DNA from: Meloidogyne chitwoodi | Taxonomy: Eukaryota > Nematoda > Chromadorea > Rhabditida > Meloidogynidae | NCBI GenBank assembly: GCA_015183035.1 | Contig: JACZZP010000006.1 | Coordinates: forward strand, 2,108,001-2,172,000 | Direction: 5' to 3' | DNA: 64,000 bases | Shown here: positions 45,830-57,563 of the stretch, piece by piece | Layout: each line of letters opens with the position of its first letter | Numbering within the stretch: position 1 is the stretch's first letter | Position numbers and translations under genes: made by a program | The notes under the pieces: generated by a model | Databases searched by the model: none | The model's input: the letters and a program-made list of their open reading frames with translations, nothing else | Told to the model about the DNA's origin: nothing

Positions 45830-48506
45830 TCAAACAGTTAAATTTCCATTTATTTTAATTGTTGATTCTTTAACAAAATTTTTCATCACTTTCATTCGAA
45901 ATATGCAATACACAGGTTTATGATCACTACAGTAAACCTCCCATATACAATCATAACGTATTGGAGTCAAACATTCAGATTCAGGATTGGTCCAGAAAAG
46001 TACACGATCCTTAACAGATAAAAAAAGTTGTTCAAGTTGAGGGCTATTAGAGTCTCAAAATTTTAAAATTAAATTTAGGGTTATTAGAGTCTCAAAACTT
46101 CAAATTAAATTTAGGGCTATTAGAGTCTCAACATTTTAAAATAAATTTAGGGCTATTAGAGTCTCAAAATTTTAAAATTAAGTAATAAAAATATATGGTA
46201 ATTCCAAGGTTTATGGCCCCCATTTTTTTTGTTTAAGAACTACCGAATTATATGTAATTCGAAAGAGCTCGTCAAGCTGAGTCGAATGACACAAAAATTA
46301 GCCCGCGGTCTCAATTCTGGGGCGAGATACAGGTCCCCGAAAATTGAAAAACAATAGGGGGGAGTAAGCTCTTCAAAGTGATTACCGCGGCTGCACTTAA
46401 ATTATTTTCACTGAATTAATTATTTTGTTGTAATTTGCGCCGTAGAATAACGCATGTACCAAAAGCCAACGAGAGATGGGCTCCCAAATGAGGAAGTCAT
46501 AAAACACTCCCAATAGGTCCAAGTTTGGCGTGTTTCCAGCAAACTTCGATCCTTCATAACTTTGTTCAAAATCGTCCAATCACGAAAATTTTGGTCTCAT
46601 TCGATAGGTCTCGAACAGCTCTTTCGAATGAACTTTCATACTCATATTCGAATTTTAAACCAAAAATGAGCTTACTCCCCCCTATGGTTTTTCAAGTTTC
46701 AGGGACCTGTATCTCGCCCCAGAATTGAGACCGCGGGCTAATTTTTGTGTCATTCGACTCAGCTTGACGAGCTCTTTCGAATTACATATAATTCGGTAGT
46801 TCTTAAACAAAAAAAAATGGGGGCCCATAAACCTTGGAATTACCAAATATATTTCCAAACCGTATAAGAAGGCATTCTATTTTGCATATAAAGATTGCTG
46901 TCTATCTTAAATTTGTGAGTTGGAGGAAATTTAATAATTGCTTCACGAAAGCCTTTGAATAATCCTTAAAAATTAATTTTAAAAAAAATTAATTTAAAAA
47001 AAAAACCATTTTCTCTTTCTAAACTAAGCTCATCATGAGCTAAAATACGTTGAAAATCAGCCTGTCTGCGAAAAAGACGTTTTTGCATATTTTCGGCAAC
47101 ATCAGACAATTCATCTCTTTTATAAACACGAAAATTTAAATCTCCAAACCAAAATATATGTGAAAGACTTTTTCCTTTAAATTTTTTTTTAAAAATTTAA
47201 ATTATTGAAAACCTTGTTTTTGTAATTTTTCAAAGTCAAATTGGGCTGAAATTCGTCGGTAATCGAGAATTCTGCGTTCCAATTTTCCATCTAAATATTT
47301 TTAAAAATTAAAATGTCCTAAAAACTTTAAAATAGAAAAAAATTTCTGTGCCTCACTATTAGAATAAATTTAAAAAAATAAATAAGTTACGAGCAAGATG
47401 GCATGCGACAAAAATACATTGGCATTGAAATAACCGAAAACGAATACTAATAGCTCCTTTAGTGCGAAATGGACCTGCAAAATTGATACCTGCTACAAAG
47501 CGATATTCTGGCTCTAAAAAAATAAAAAAAATTTTTATTTTTTTTATAAAAACAAACGTGAAGTGAATAGACTGAGAGGATTTTTAATAAAAAGCACCAA
47601 CATTTGAGACCATTTTCGTACCCAACAAAAAACACGGTGGGTTAAAGCAAGAGATTTTCCAAGTGATTGAAGCAATGAAGAGTGGAATTTACTTTTAAAA
47701 AAAATTTCTATTAAAAAAAAATTTTTTAAATTTACAATGTTGAGGCAGGCAATTCTTGTAAGGCTAAGGCTATTAATGATGGACGCTCTAATGGAGGCAT
47801 TTTAGCAAATAAATGATTTAATCGAGATAATGAACGATTAGACTGAAAATAGAGAAAATAAAAAATAAAAAAATAAACCTTTCCAGCAATATTCCAAGTA
47901 AAACACATAACAGAAATAGAATCTTGTCCATAATCCAATAATTTGTCCATTTCTGAATTTGTAGGTAAAATAACACCACCCGGGCCAGTAACTCTTGGTC
48001 TATATTTAAAAAGAAAATTTTAAATAAACTTTTCTTTTATAGTATTGAGAGGAAAAATACAAAAATTCTGATTTTTTAGGTTTTAAAATACATAAATTCT
48101 TATTTTTTAGGGTTTAAAATACATAAATTCTGATTCTTTTAGGCTTAAAAATACATAAATTCTGATTATTTCTGTTTTAAAAATAAACTTGAAATTAAAA
48201 ACTTGAAACACAAAAATAAACAAAATACATATTTCTCTTTAAATATTTCTGACTTAAAAACACATATATTTAATTTAATTCTGATTTTGCTTTCAAGTAA
48301 AAAATATTAGAAATAATGTATTTTTTAAATTTCCCTTACCCAACAGCATCTAATTGTCTCTGAAAATCTTGTTCATTAAATTGACTATGAAATTCCCCTC
48401 GTTGTTCATCACAATGTGGTGGATTGTGGTGGTGTTTTCTTGAAGTTGATGGAGTTGGATTATTTGTTTGTTCTGAACAATCCATAAGACGTCGATATTT
48501 AAACAT
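45830..48506 (-). CDS. INPP5E: Inositol polyphosphate 5-phosphatase, INPP5E-like
   Basis: These Mg-dependent enzymes remove the 5-phosphate of phosphoinositides such as PI(4,5)P2 and PIP3. From the ATG at 48506 a divergent histidine-rich N-terminus leads into MCFTWNIAGK. LALALQELPAS-type residues, INFAGPFRTKGAISIRF, IFVACHLARN, DGKLERRILDYRRI and WFGDLNFRVYKRDEL follow, then FKGFREAIIKFPPTHKFKI, RMPSYTDRVLFW and CSDHKPVYCIFR. RTKGA, DGK...LLDY and PSYTDRVL favour INPP5E over other 5-phosphatases. Catalytic GDLNFR, PSYTDRVL and SDHKPV are all intact. The protein ends GNLTV with no CaaX prenylation motif, unlike vertebrate INPP5E. The last intron carries a 648-bp foldback insertion; the exons flanking it still join in phase. 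Confidence 0.85.
46197..46844. mobile_element. Long-armed foldback (MITE-like) element in the INPP5E-like last intron
   Basis: Two arms of about 178 bases (46197-46375 and 46666-46844) are inverted copies, from GGTAATTCCAAGGTTTATGG at one end to CCATAAACCTTGGAATTACC at the other. They include TTAGCCCGCGGTCTCAATTC, GGGGCGAGATACAGGTCCC and AGGGGGGAGTAAGCTC. The middle 290 bases contain no transposase-like frame. Arms differ by a few bases only. Base content is less AT-rich than the host intron. Flanks are ATATAT on the left and AAATATAT on the right, so an AT-type target duplication is possible but not certain. Confidence 0.88.
48055..48175. repeat. Short tandem repeat with ATAAATTCTGAT, INPP5E-like intron
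   Basis: About four units of 35-38 bases read AATACATAAATTCTGATT with TTTTAGG(T/G)TTTAAAA. It is another local expansion around the TTCTGAT word, with a different spacer from the other arrays. Confidence 0.75.
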
Positions 48507-48717
48507 GGACGGCCAATTTAAGTTTTTTAAGTACTTTATATATGGTCATTTTCTATTTTATTCAATATTTTATCCTTTTTCTTGTTTCCATAACAACGAT
48601 TGTCATAATTGAGTTTTAAACATTCTAAAAATTAATATAAAATAATGCAATTCTAGAAATGCGAAAATATAAATTCTGATTTCTTAGTCAAGCGTATTTT
48701 TAAGTTTTAATCTGTAT

Positions 48718-48870
48718 AATAAACTTTAAATACAAAAAATAAACTTGAAATAGAAAAAATAAACTTTGAATACAGAAAATAAACTTTAAATACAAAAAAT
48801 AAACTTGAAATAGAAAAAATAAACTTTGAATACAGAAAATAAACTTTAAATACAAAAAATAAACTTGAAT
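48718..48870. repeat. 20-bp monomers in a 60-bp higher-order repeat
   Basis: AAATAAACTTTAAATACAAA, AAATAAACTTGAAATAGAAA and AAATAAACTTTGAATACAGA follow one another, and the set of three repeats with a 60-base period for two and a half turns. It sits in the gap between the INPP5E-like and homeobox genes (48507-49298), where no other gene is seen. The AAATAAACTTGAAA part matches the CAGAAT minisatellite unit. Confidence 0.9.
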
Positions 48871-49298
48871 CTTGTTCTATTTATTTAAAACAAAAATTCT
48901 GCAAAAATTTTGTATTTATTTTTGTACTGTAAAATACAAATTTTGTTTTAATATTAGTTTTCAGTTACTTCATACAAATATAGTGTATATATATTGCTCA
49001 TTTTACTCATGTTATTTTCTTTAATCCCTCAATAGAGTAAAAGCAGCAATTTTCTCACAATTTGAAAGAAAGTCAATTAAGTACGAGAAAATATAAATTT
49101 TTTTATAAAATTTGGAAATATAACTCTAAAAAGTTAGAAAATTAATATAAGGGAATAAAAATATTATGGTGTGGAATTTCAATTTTTTATTAAATTTTTG
49201 GCCTGTTTTTGATAAATTTAAGGGAATATTTATAAATTAAAGGTAAAAAAGGTAAATACTTCATTTTCATATTATCCAAAAATTTTAAAAATTCTTTA

Positions 49299-50123
49299 AT
49301 GACATCTGAATTTAGCATTAAATCCCTCTTAACTAAAAATTGCTTTCCTTCCCCTAATTTAACAAATAATTCTAATCCCTTCATTTTTGATTCAATATTA
49401 CAAAAACAAATATTTCAAAATCAACAATCTATTCGAATAGTTACGCCAACACTAGCAGAATTGCAAATATTTTTTGGGATGAATAGTAATAAAAAATATT
49501 TTTTTGAAATAGTATTTATTTTTTATAAGTAAGAAAACATGAGTATAACCGATCTAGAAGACGAAAAGTTGAGAGAAAGCCACGACAGGTATTTTTTCGA
49601 TTAAAAAGGGAGAAGAGGAAGTATTTGGTTTGGGAGAAGATGAATAAAAAAGAAATATAAAAATAAATTTAAAATACAAAAAATAATCTTAAAATACAAA
49701 AATAAACATGAAATATAAAAAATAAACTTGGAATATAAAAAATAAAATACAAAAATAAAACACAAAATAAAAATAAACCAGAACATTCTGAATTTTATAA
49801 AATTTTAAAAGGCTTATACAGAACAACAATTAAATACACTGGAAAAGTCTTTTATGGTAAGTTTATTTATATAAATCAATTCAACCTTTAATTTTAAAGG
49901 AAGATAAGTATTTATCAGTAAATAAAAGAGTTCAATTGGCTGCTGACTTGATGCTGAGTGAAACACAAATTAAGACATGGTTTCAGAATCGAAGGTAACA
50001 AATATTACCCCAAAATAAATTAAACAAACAAAAATAATTTATAAAAAAATATTTTTCAGAACAAAATGGAAGAAACAATTAACCAACTCATTACGCCAAC
50101 TAAGTCAACTACAAACAGGATAA
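49299..50123 (+). CDS. BarH/NK-like homeobox transcription factor
   Basis: The homeodomain reads [40 protein letters not shown] and [17 protein letters not shown], with all core residues (L16, F20, W48, F49, N51, R53) present. KYLSV and the recognition helix place it near the Bar/NK-like ANTP-class genes; the exact orthologue is unclear. The N-terminus from the ATG at 49299 has FSIKSLL, an engrailed-homology-1 (Groucho-binding) motif. A 45-base intron GTAATA...ATAAG joins GMN to [11 protein letters not shown] in phase. Introns also split the domain before A of AYTEQQ, after FM and within NRR. Only about 14 residues follow the domain. It converges on DTD1, leaving 39 bp between the two stops. 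Further 5' exons cannot be excluded. Confidence 0.85.
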
Positions 50124-50162
50124 ATAAAAAATTTAAGAAAAAATGTTTAAAAAATACCTTTA

Positions 50163-50853
50163 TTATTCTTTTTCTTTACTATCCAAAGTAATAGTTACAG
50201 GACCATCATTTTCAATTTGTACAGACATTAATGCACCAAATTTTCCATCCTAAAAGTACTTTTATTTAATTTAATAAATTTTTTAAAAAACCTTTATTCT
50301 TTCTGGAACATATTTGGTTTTTAATTTCTCCAAATATTTTGTGTAGAAAAGAGGAGCATCTTCAGGATTCATTGAACGATGAAAATCCAATTTATTTCCT
50401 TTGATTTGGGCGTGAAGAGTAAACTAAATAAATGATTAATTTTATTCAGAAAAATTAAAAAAACACAAAAAACCGTAAACAACAAAAAGTCCCTCCTTAT
50501 AATCTCTACCATAAACCCTTAATTTTAAAAAAAACTTAATAAAATTCCAAAAACCTGACTAACAGTAAGCACTTCCAAACCCAAATCCATAACAGATTTG
50601 TCCCATCTTTTCCCACTTTCAGTATTTTCAAAAAGTCTGAGATTAAGTATTTTTCTCACAATATATTCAATATCATCATCTACATCTTCCCTACAAATTC
50701 CAATTAAAACACAAATACCCCTACCAATTGAAGAAATCTGTTGGTTAATAAAGAAAATTAGAATAAAAATTAATTTTTTAATAAAATTAAAAAAACCGTT
50801 TCTTGATCAACAACAACACTAGCTTGTTTAACTCGTTGAATTATAGCCTTCAT
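50163..50853 (-). CDS. DTD1: D-aminoacyl-tRNA deacylase 1
   Basis: DTD hydrolyses D-amino acids (and glycine from mischarged tRNA-Ala) off tRNA. The start MKAIIQRVKQASVVVD is the canonical N-terminus. IGRGICVLIGICREDVDDD, RKILNLRLFEN, KRWDKSVMDLGLEVLTVSQF with TLHAQIKGNKLDFH, and IKDGKFGALMSVQIENDGPV follow. The family's SQFTL and cross-subunit GP motif (NDGPVT) are intact. Four exons join in frame and the total length is close to the usual 150-210 residues. It is downstream of SGF11 and RACK1 on the same strand with a 237-bp gap. Confidence 0.93.
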
Positions 50854-51089
50854 ATAGAGATTTTAATGTCTTAAAAATTTAAAAAAATTTTTAAGGTATT
50901 TTTGCGGATAACATTTGCGGAGAGACTGTCCACAGACTGAAAAACCAATTTTAAAAAAAATTTATAAAAATTTTGAAAAAAAATATTTTAGGTATTTCAT
51001 ACCTAATAAAGAAAGCAAATATTACCCATTTATATACAAAAATATTAAACAAAAAAATATTTATGTACAATCAAAAACAATCAAAGTTT

Positions 51090-51980
51090 TTAACGTTTTG
51101 CTACCCCAAAAGAATAAGGTTTATTTCTAAGTCGATCACGAATAGAAAATTCCTCTTCTTCTTCTACTCCCTCTTCATCAAAATTCTCATCTTCTTCTTC
51201 TCTTTTTTCTTCTTCTACAAAATTTAAATTATTAATAACCTTTTCTTGAAAAATATTTTGATTTATTTTTGCAGCAGAACGAAGTGTTGAAGAACGCGTT
51301 GTTCTAATTACATTATTACTGCTTGTTGTGGGCATTTCATAGGATGAGGTCAAATTGGTACGACGTCTGACTCTAAAAATTAAAAAGATTATATGAAATT
51401 AAAAGAAAAGACAAAACTAATTAATCCTGAATTAGTTTTTAGGTTTATTGACCTCGTCGAGGACTATAGAAAAAGTTAAAACACGTTTGTGTTCTAAACA
51501 ATAACAAATGAATATTTATGAATTCAAATTTAAAATGAATTTTAGGATTTCCCAAAAAATTTTTCAAAATTAAATCTAAAAACCTTGTATTCCTGCCTAT
51601 CCCAATACATTTTTCCAAATGTGGAGCAAATCTAACTGCTGCAATCATTCTTAATTTAAAAAAAGAAATGTTAATAAATTTAAAAGAAAACCTGCTACAA
51701 ACAAAACATCTGCACTCAATATTTCTATGATTTCGAATAGAAACAGAAATTGAAGATTTTCTTGTATTTTGCTTTCCTTCATTTATTTTATCATCTTCAT
51801 CCTCTCCCCATTCTTTAAATCCAATTAATTTATTAATTGTTAAATCACGATGTATTCGAAAAATTTCGCCGACAAAAACACTTTCGAGAATTGTATTAAC
51901 CAAATGTTCAATAACTTTAAAATAAATTTTTGAAAAGAAAAAATTATTTTAAAATAACTTGAATCATTGTCACAGTTCAT
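51090..51980 (-). CDS. ATXN7L3: SAGA deubiquitinase-module subunit SGF11/ATXN7L3-like
   Basis: SGF11/ATXN7L3 activates the Ubp8/USP22 deubiquitinase of SAGA and binds the nucleosome. The N-terminal helix HLVNTILESVFVGEIFRIHR matches the Sgf11 helix that inserts into the enzyme. The zinc finger CFVCSRMIAAVRFAPHLEKC has the C-x2-C-xn-H-x3-C pattern and is followed by IGIGRNTR, a strong family signature. The C-terminal part (RRRTNLTSSYEM, then acidic EEEEEFSIRDRLRN) is divergent. The start is uncertain: an ATG at 51980 joined through a GTGACA donor gives MNFIEHLVNT in phase. The finger is split by an intron after CSR. The gene lies 211 bp downstream of RACK1. Confidence 0.85.
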
Positions 51981-52190
51981 TCAGTTTAAAACTATTTAAA
52001 TCATAAGTTAAAACAAAAATTTTTTTTCAAAATCAGTAAAAAAAAGTTAAAATAAGGAGAAAAAGTAAATATTTTAAATGAAAACAACATTTATATCTTT
52101 AAAATAAAATTTAACATTCATTTTATTTATCGTTCAACAATAATAACAATTTTTGAACACAAAATTATTAAATATACTTTTATATTTTAA

Positions 52191-53433
52191 TTAACGAGCA
52201 GCAGAAACACGCCAAACACGAATTAAATTATCTGTATATCCAACAAAAAGAGTTTGACCATCAACTGACCAAGCAAGAGATGTACACTGTGGAGGTGATT
52301 TCTTCTTATTTGTTGATGTACTTGTAATATCAAGTTTTAACTCATCCACAACTGTTTTGTCCTCCAAATCCCAAATTTTAACGACTGGTCCAACAGCAGC
52401 ACAAAGCCAATAACGATTCGGGGAAAAGGATAAAGCATTTATCACATCATTCCCTTTCAATGTATAAAGATGTTTTCCTTCATTTAGATCCCAAAGCATT
52501 GCAGAACCATCCTAAGAATATATTTTTTTAAATTATTGATGTCAAATAGAAAATTTGTTAGTGAAAACTAGAAACACTTAAAGACTTGTTTTCAAGTTTT
52601 TTAGAAAATAAGGCTTCAAACCTTTCCGGAATGATAACAAAATAAATTAAATAAACAAACTCTTCCTCCTGAAGCACAAAGTGAACCATCAGGAGAAACA
52701 GTAACAGCATTAATATATCCAGTATGCCCAATATGGTTTGTCTTCAAACGGCATGTTCCCAAATTCCAAACTTTGACTAATCGGTCCCAACCAGCAGAAA
52801 CAATTATCGGATTGGTATTAGATGGAGAGAAGCGAACAGTTGAAACCCAATCATTGTGACACTCATCCTAAAAATATATTTTTGAACACAGTTTTAAAAG
52901 TTAAAAAATACCACAATCGTATGTTTACATTGGGCAAGAGTATTCCACAATTTAATTTTTTTGTCACGAGCTCCAGAAACTATTTGACGATTATCAGCAG
53001 AAAAAGCTACTGAAAGAACATCTTTTGTGTGAGAAACAAATTGGCGAGTTGTTAAGCCTCTGAAATATACCGAGTTTATAATGGATTATCAAATAAAGTA
53101 AAATATACGTATTAAGGTCCCAAAGACGAAGAGTTTTGTCCCATGATCCAGAAAGAGCATATTGCCCATCAGAAGACAGCACAACATCAGAAACGAAATG
53201 TCCGTGACCATGAAGCGATTTTAACGGTTTTCCGGACAAAACAGATCCAGATTCATCCAAATTCCACAATATAATTGTTTTATCTTAACTTGTGATTAAA
53301 ACTTCTTAATTTTAAAGAATAAACCTCTAGAAGCAGAAACCAACATATTTTTGAACAATGGATTTGTTGCAATTTGTGTAACCCAACCATTATGACCACT
53401 TAAAAGTCCTTCTAATTTCATTTGTTCTCCCAT
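52191..53433 (-). CDS. RACK1: RACK1, small-subunit ribosomal WD40 scaffold
   Basis: RACK1 is a seven-bladed WD40 propeller on the 40S ribosomal head that also binds protein kinase C. The start [20 protein letters not shown] and blades with [79 protein letters not shown] and [12 protein letters not shown] are all seen, with the usual length of about 320 residues. Introns interrupt between blades. It is divergent from the U1A/U2B''-like gene (447 bp apart) and heads a same-strand group with SGF11 and DTD1. A decayed genomic copy of its 3' half lies at 2409-3030. Confidence 0.95.
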
Positions 53434-53880
53434 TCTTTCCAACAATTCTTAATATATTTATTCAACAATCTAAAAACTTTATTGAAAAAATAAAAAAAAG
53501 CAAGAAGATAAAGGTTTAAGCTTCAAAGGTTTTGGCTTAAAAACCAAAGGATTTTAAACAAAACGCCATTGCTTTAGCCAAGACAAATTAATTTTTTGAC
53601 AAAATGGTCAATAGGCCAAGATTGGACAAAAATATTAGTGTATGCTGCAGCTACAGTATATTTTCTGCGATTAACTGACCATTCAATAGGAGACTAGAGA
53701 AATATAACTTTAGAGATGAGAAATTAAAATGTAAGAGACAATTATAGAACTTTTGTCAATTTTCAAATTGAGTCTTTGCTTTTAATATTTCTTATTCGAG
53801 TCACTTTATTTAAATTTGTTTATTCTTTTTAGTTTTTTTAATTTCGAAGTTTTGTTTTAATTTATTTATTCAATTTAAAA

Positions 53881-54721
53881 ATGGCTGACATCAAACCGAA
53901 TCATACATTATACATCAACAATTTAAATGAAAAGATAAAGAAAGAAGGTTTTATTTTAATTAATTTATTTTAAATTATTTGTGTCTTTAAGAACTTAAAA
54001 AAGCTTTGTATGCTATATTTTCTCAATTTGGACAAATAATTGACATTTTGGCATTTGCACATATTAAAATGAGAGGACAAGCACACGTTATTTTTAAAGA
54101 AATAAACTCGGCTGCAACAGCACTTCGTTCAATGCAAGGATTTCCTTTTTATGATAAACCTATGAGAATTCAATTTGCTTGTACTGATTCTGATGTTATT
54201 TCTAAAGCGAAAGGAACTTTTGTTGAAAGGTTTTTTTGACTTTTAACCATTTTTACTTTTCAAAAACTTTGATAAATTCCTAATCTTATTGTGAACTACT
54301 AACTCCCTACTTGAAGTTGTAATTCATTATTTTAGACCCAAGAAGAATATCGCTGCTCCCAAAAAGAAGAAAAAATTAGTTGAAGTTGTCGTAACTAAAA
54401 AGGGAAAAGTTCCAAAAGATGGACAACGTTCTTCTGCTCCACCAAACAAAATTCTGTTTCTTACAAATCTACCGCCTGAGTGTACACAGGATATGTTACG
54501 CGTTGTTTTTCAGCCGTTAGTTTTTTTAAATTTTATTAAAAATAAATTTTTAATTTTAAAGATTTCCCGGTCTTCGTGAAATTCGTCAAATTCCAGACCG
54601 TACTGACATTGCCTTTGTTGAATTTAGCAATGAAAATGAAGCTACAAATGTTAAGAAGGCTTTAAATAATTTTAAGATTACTCCAACAAATGCAATGCGT
54701 GTTGAATATGCAAAGAAGTGA
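53881..54721 (+). CDS. SNRPA: U1A/U2B''-like snRNP protein (two RRMs)
   Basis: This is the U1 stem-loop II / U2 stem-loop IV binding protein family (SNF in flies, rnp-2/rnp-3 in nematodes). RRM1 has RNP2 [20 protein letters not shown] and RNP1 RGQAHVIF, with the family strings GQIIDILAF and [17 protein letters not shown] basic linker ([10 protein letters not shown]) leads to RRM2 with [31 protein letters not shown] and [10 protein letters not shown] at the end. Which of U1A or U2B'' it is cannot be decided from this alone; the short linker and length of about 210 residues resemble U2B'' and SNF. Four exons join in frame. Confidence 0.92.
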
Positions 54722-55072
54722 TGGGAATTTGGTTTTTTTGTTTTTTGAGACTCTCATTAAGGATTGATTATTTTTTAATGTTTTATTTTTGGTAATAATA
54801 TTTAGTTTAACCTCTATCTTTTTTTTGTGTTTTTATGGGCTTTTGGTTGTTTAAAAAAATTTTTAATTTTAACCCTATTTTTGGGAAATAAATTTTATGG
54901 GGAATAATTTGATTTTATTTTTAACCAAAAATGAGAGGTTAAACTATTCTTATTTCGTTTAAATAAAAGTTTTTGAATTTATTAATTTTTAAAGTTTATT
55001 CGTTTTAAACAATTTTATTATTTATTTTTTTTAAATTTAAATATTATTTTCAAAATTTATTAAAGGTTAAAA

Positions 55073-57563
55073 ATGCTTAAATTTAATGCTTTGCGATTGG
55101 TTTCGTCTTTGCGTCAATTTGTAAATTTATTTTTTTTAATTTATTATATTTTTATTTAGAGTAAATTCGCAACGTCCAATGAAGTTTTGGAACAACGCGG
55201 TGATGTTTTGAATTTGTCGGAACTTTCTAACGGACTTCGTGTTGCTTCGAATTTGAACAATCGGCTGACTACCACTGTAATTCAAATTTATTTTTAATTT
55301 TTTTGAATTTTTTGTGGACCTTCTCCTGGTTCTTGATTTTTTAAATTTATTTTTTAGATTGGTGTTTGGATTGCTGGCGGTTCCCAGCTTGAAACAAATG
55401 AAAATAATGGTGTTGCATCTGTTTTTGAAAACCTCGTTCACACGGTATAAATTTTAGAAAGCTTTTTTGATAAAAATTTTTATCAATTTAAGGGTTCATT
55501 GAAACGCAATCCTTTGGAACTTCAAAAGGATCTAAGCAAAATGGGTGCAAGTTTGTTTTCCTACACTTCAAGAGAGCATTCCTCCTTTTTTGTTGAATGT
55601 TTTCCCAATGATGTTGAGAAAGGTTTTATTTTGTAAAATTAGAGTAGTTTTGCCTCAGACTTTAATGGTCTAGGGCCATTAATTTTTAAAAATTTTAAAA
55701 TTCTTTTTCAAGTTGTTGAGCTTCTCGCAGATGTTTTGATTAATACAAACATTGAACCAGCAAAATTAGAAGAACAACGAGCTAATGCACTCAAACGTTT
55801 GGATAATTATGAAGATACAAATCGACAAGGAGTTGTTATGGATTAGTATTATTTTTTAATTTTTTAAATTTAATTTTTAAATTTAAAGTCTTCATATGAC
55901 AGCATTTCAAGGAACAACAATGGCCCATTCTCCTCTTGGAAATTCAAAAGCTTTTGAGTCAATGGATATTCAAACTGTCAAGAATTTTAAGGAAGATCTT
56001 TGCAAACCTTGTCGTATGGTCCTAACTTGTGCAGGGGGTGGATTTAATCATGACACTCTTCATAGAATTGCTGAAAAACATTTTGGTCATCTTGATAATA
56101 GGTTTTTCTTTTTCTAAATTTATTTTTATATAAGAGAAGGTAAATCTCCAAAATTATTTTTTCGTTTCTTACCGCATTATCTTCATTTACCTACTCAACT
56201 ATATGCTCTTTTTACTTTTTGCAAACGTTCGTCTAAATGAAAAAAATTTTTTGGAAATTGTAGATTGTGAATTTCGATTTTCACACACTTTATTATTCCT
56301 GTACTCGTTTTTAGATTCTTTTTAATTTTATTTAAAGGTATTGAAGATGTGGAAAAGGTTATTTAGTATTTTAGACAAATATTACACTTTTCAAATATCA
56401 CTAATTACCCTGACGTTTCCCTCAATTAATTTATTAAAAAATATATCTCTTTAAAAATAAAGTTATGACCGAAAAATTCCTTCTGGATTTTTGCCTTCAA
56501 GTCGTATTGGAAGAGAATTTGTTCCTCAACAAGCCATTCGCTTTACTGGATCAGAATTTCTTTATCGTGATGATAGCTATCCTTTAATGTATGGAGCTTT
56601 GGCAGTTGAAGGAGTGCATTTAGGACATATTGACTATTTACCTTTAGAGGTTTTTTCTGTTTAATTTTTAAAATATTTATTTTAAATTTAAAAAGGTTGC
56701 AAAAACCTATTTTGGACAATGGGATAGAACCTATGCGGCATCTTTAAATGCTCCTTCTTTGATAATTCAAAAGATTGCAGCAGAAGAGGAAATGATGGGA
56801 TATGAGTCTTTTAATATTTCTTATAATAATACAGGGTATTTTTTAAATATATATTTTAATTTTTTTTAATTTTCTGAACGTTTTAAAATATTTTTTTGGA
56901 ATTTTTTAATTTTCTTCCCAATAATTTTTAATTAATTGTTCTCCTTAAATTAATTTTTCCTTAAAAATTAATTTTTTTTAAATTTTAAGATTATTTGGAT
57001 TCTATTTTGTTTTAACTGGAGAATTAATTGATACTTGTTGTTCTGCAATTAATCCTTTAATGCACGCATTTAGACATTTAGCAACTGGAATAACCGAGGA
57101 AGAGACCGAAAGGGCAAAGAATGCTTTAAAAACAAATTTATTTTCAAATTTGGAAACAAATACTCAAATGGCTAATTATATTGCTACACAGGTTTTTTTA
57201 ATTAATTTATTTTAATTTACTATTAAAAAAATATTTGAGTGAGGGTATTTTTTGATTATTCAATTTGACGGGGACGGATTAATTTAAAAAAAATTTTTTA
57301 AATTTATTCTTAATATTTTTAGGTTTTGAGTACAGGAAAGATAACCCCTCTGTCCGAGTTAGAACGCAAAATTTCATTCATTAGTGCTGACACTATACAA
57401 ACAGTAATGATGGAACATGCTTATGATAGGGAAATTGCATGCGCTGGAACTGGTTTATTTTTAAAAATATTTTTTTTTTGTAATTTCTTAAATTTTAGGC
57501 AAAGTAGAGGCATGGCCAATATATCAAGAAATGCGTGCTCAGATGAGTTGGTGGCGTTTATAG
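55073..57563 (+). CDS. ucr-1: Cytochrome bc1 complex core protein 1
   Basis: This M16-family protein is a core subunit of respiratory complex III on the matrix side. The N-terminus MLKFNALRLVSSLRQFSKFA is a typical presequence. The place of the peptidase HxxEH zinc site reads VASVFENLVHTGS, so zinc ligands are lost, as in core protein 1 (UQCRC1, C. elegans ucr-1) and unlike the processing peptidase beta subunit. Further matches are FQGTTMAHSPLGNS, RFTGSEFLYRDDSYPLMYGA, AVEGVHLGHIDYLPLEVAKT, FGQWDRTYAASL, YNNTGLFGFYFV and NLFSNLETNTQMANYIATQ. The last exon (from about 57500) ends RAQMSWWRL, the family C-terminus. The bases of this exon were copied to about 60948 by a local duplication. Confidence 0.93.

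Noticed and set aside
53570..53720. Possible small RNA gene in the gap between RACK1 and the snRNP gene
   Set aside because: Less AT-rich words are present but no snoRNA boxes or stable fold could be recognised.
55073..57563. Mitochondrial processing peptidase beta subunit
   Set aside because: The HxxEH zinc site is replaced by FENLV and the block order fits cytochrome bc1 core protein 1.
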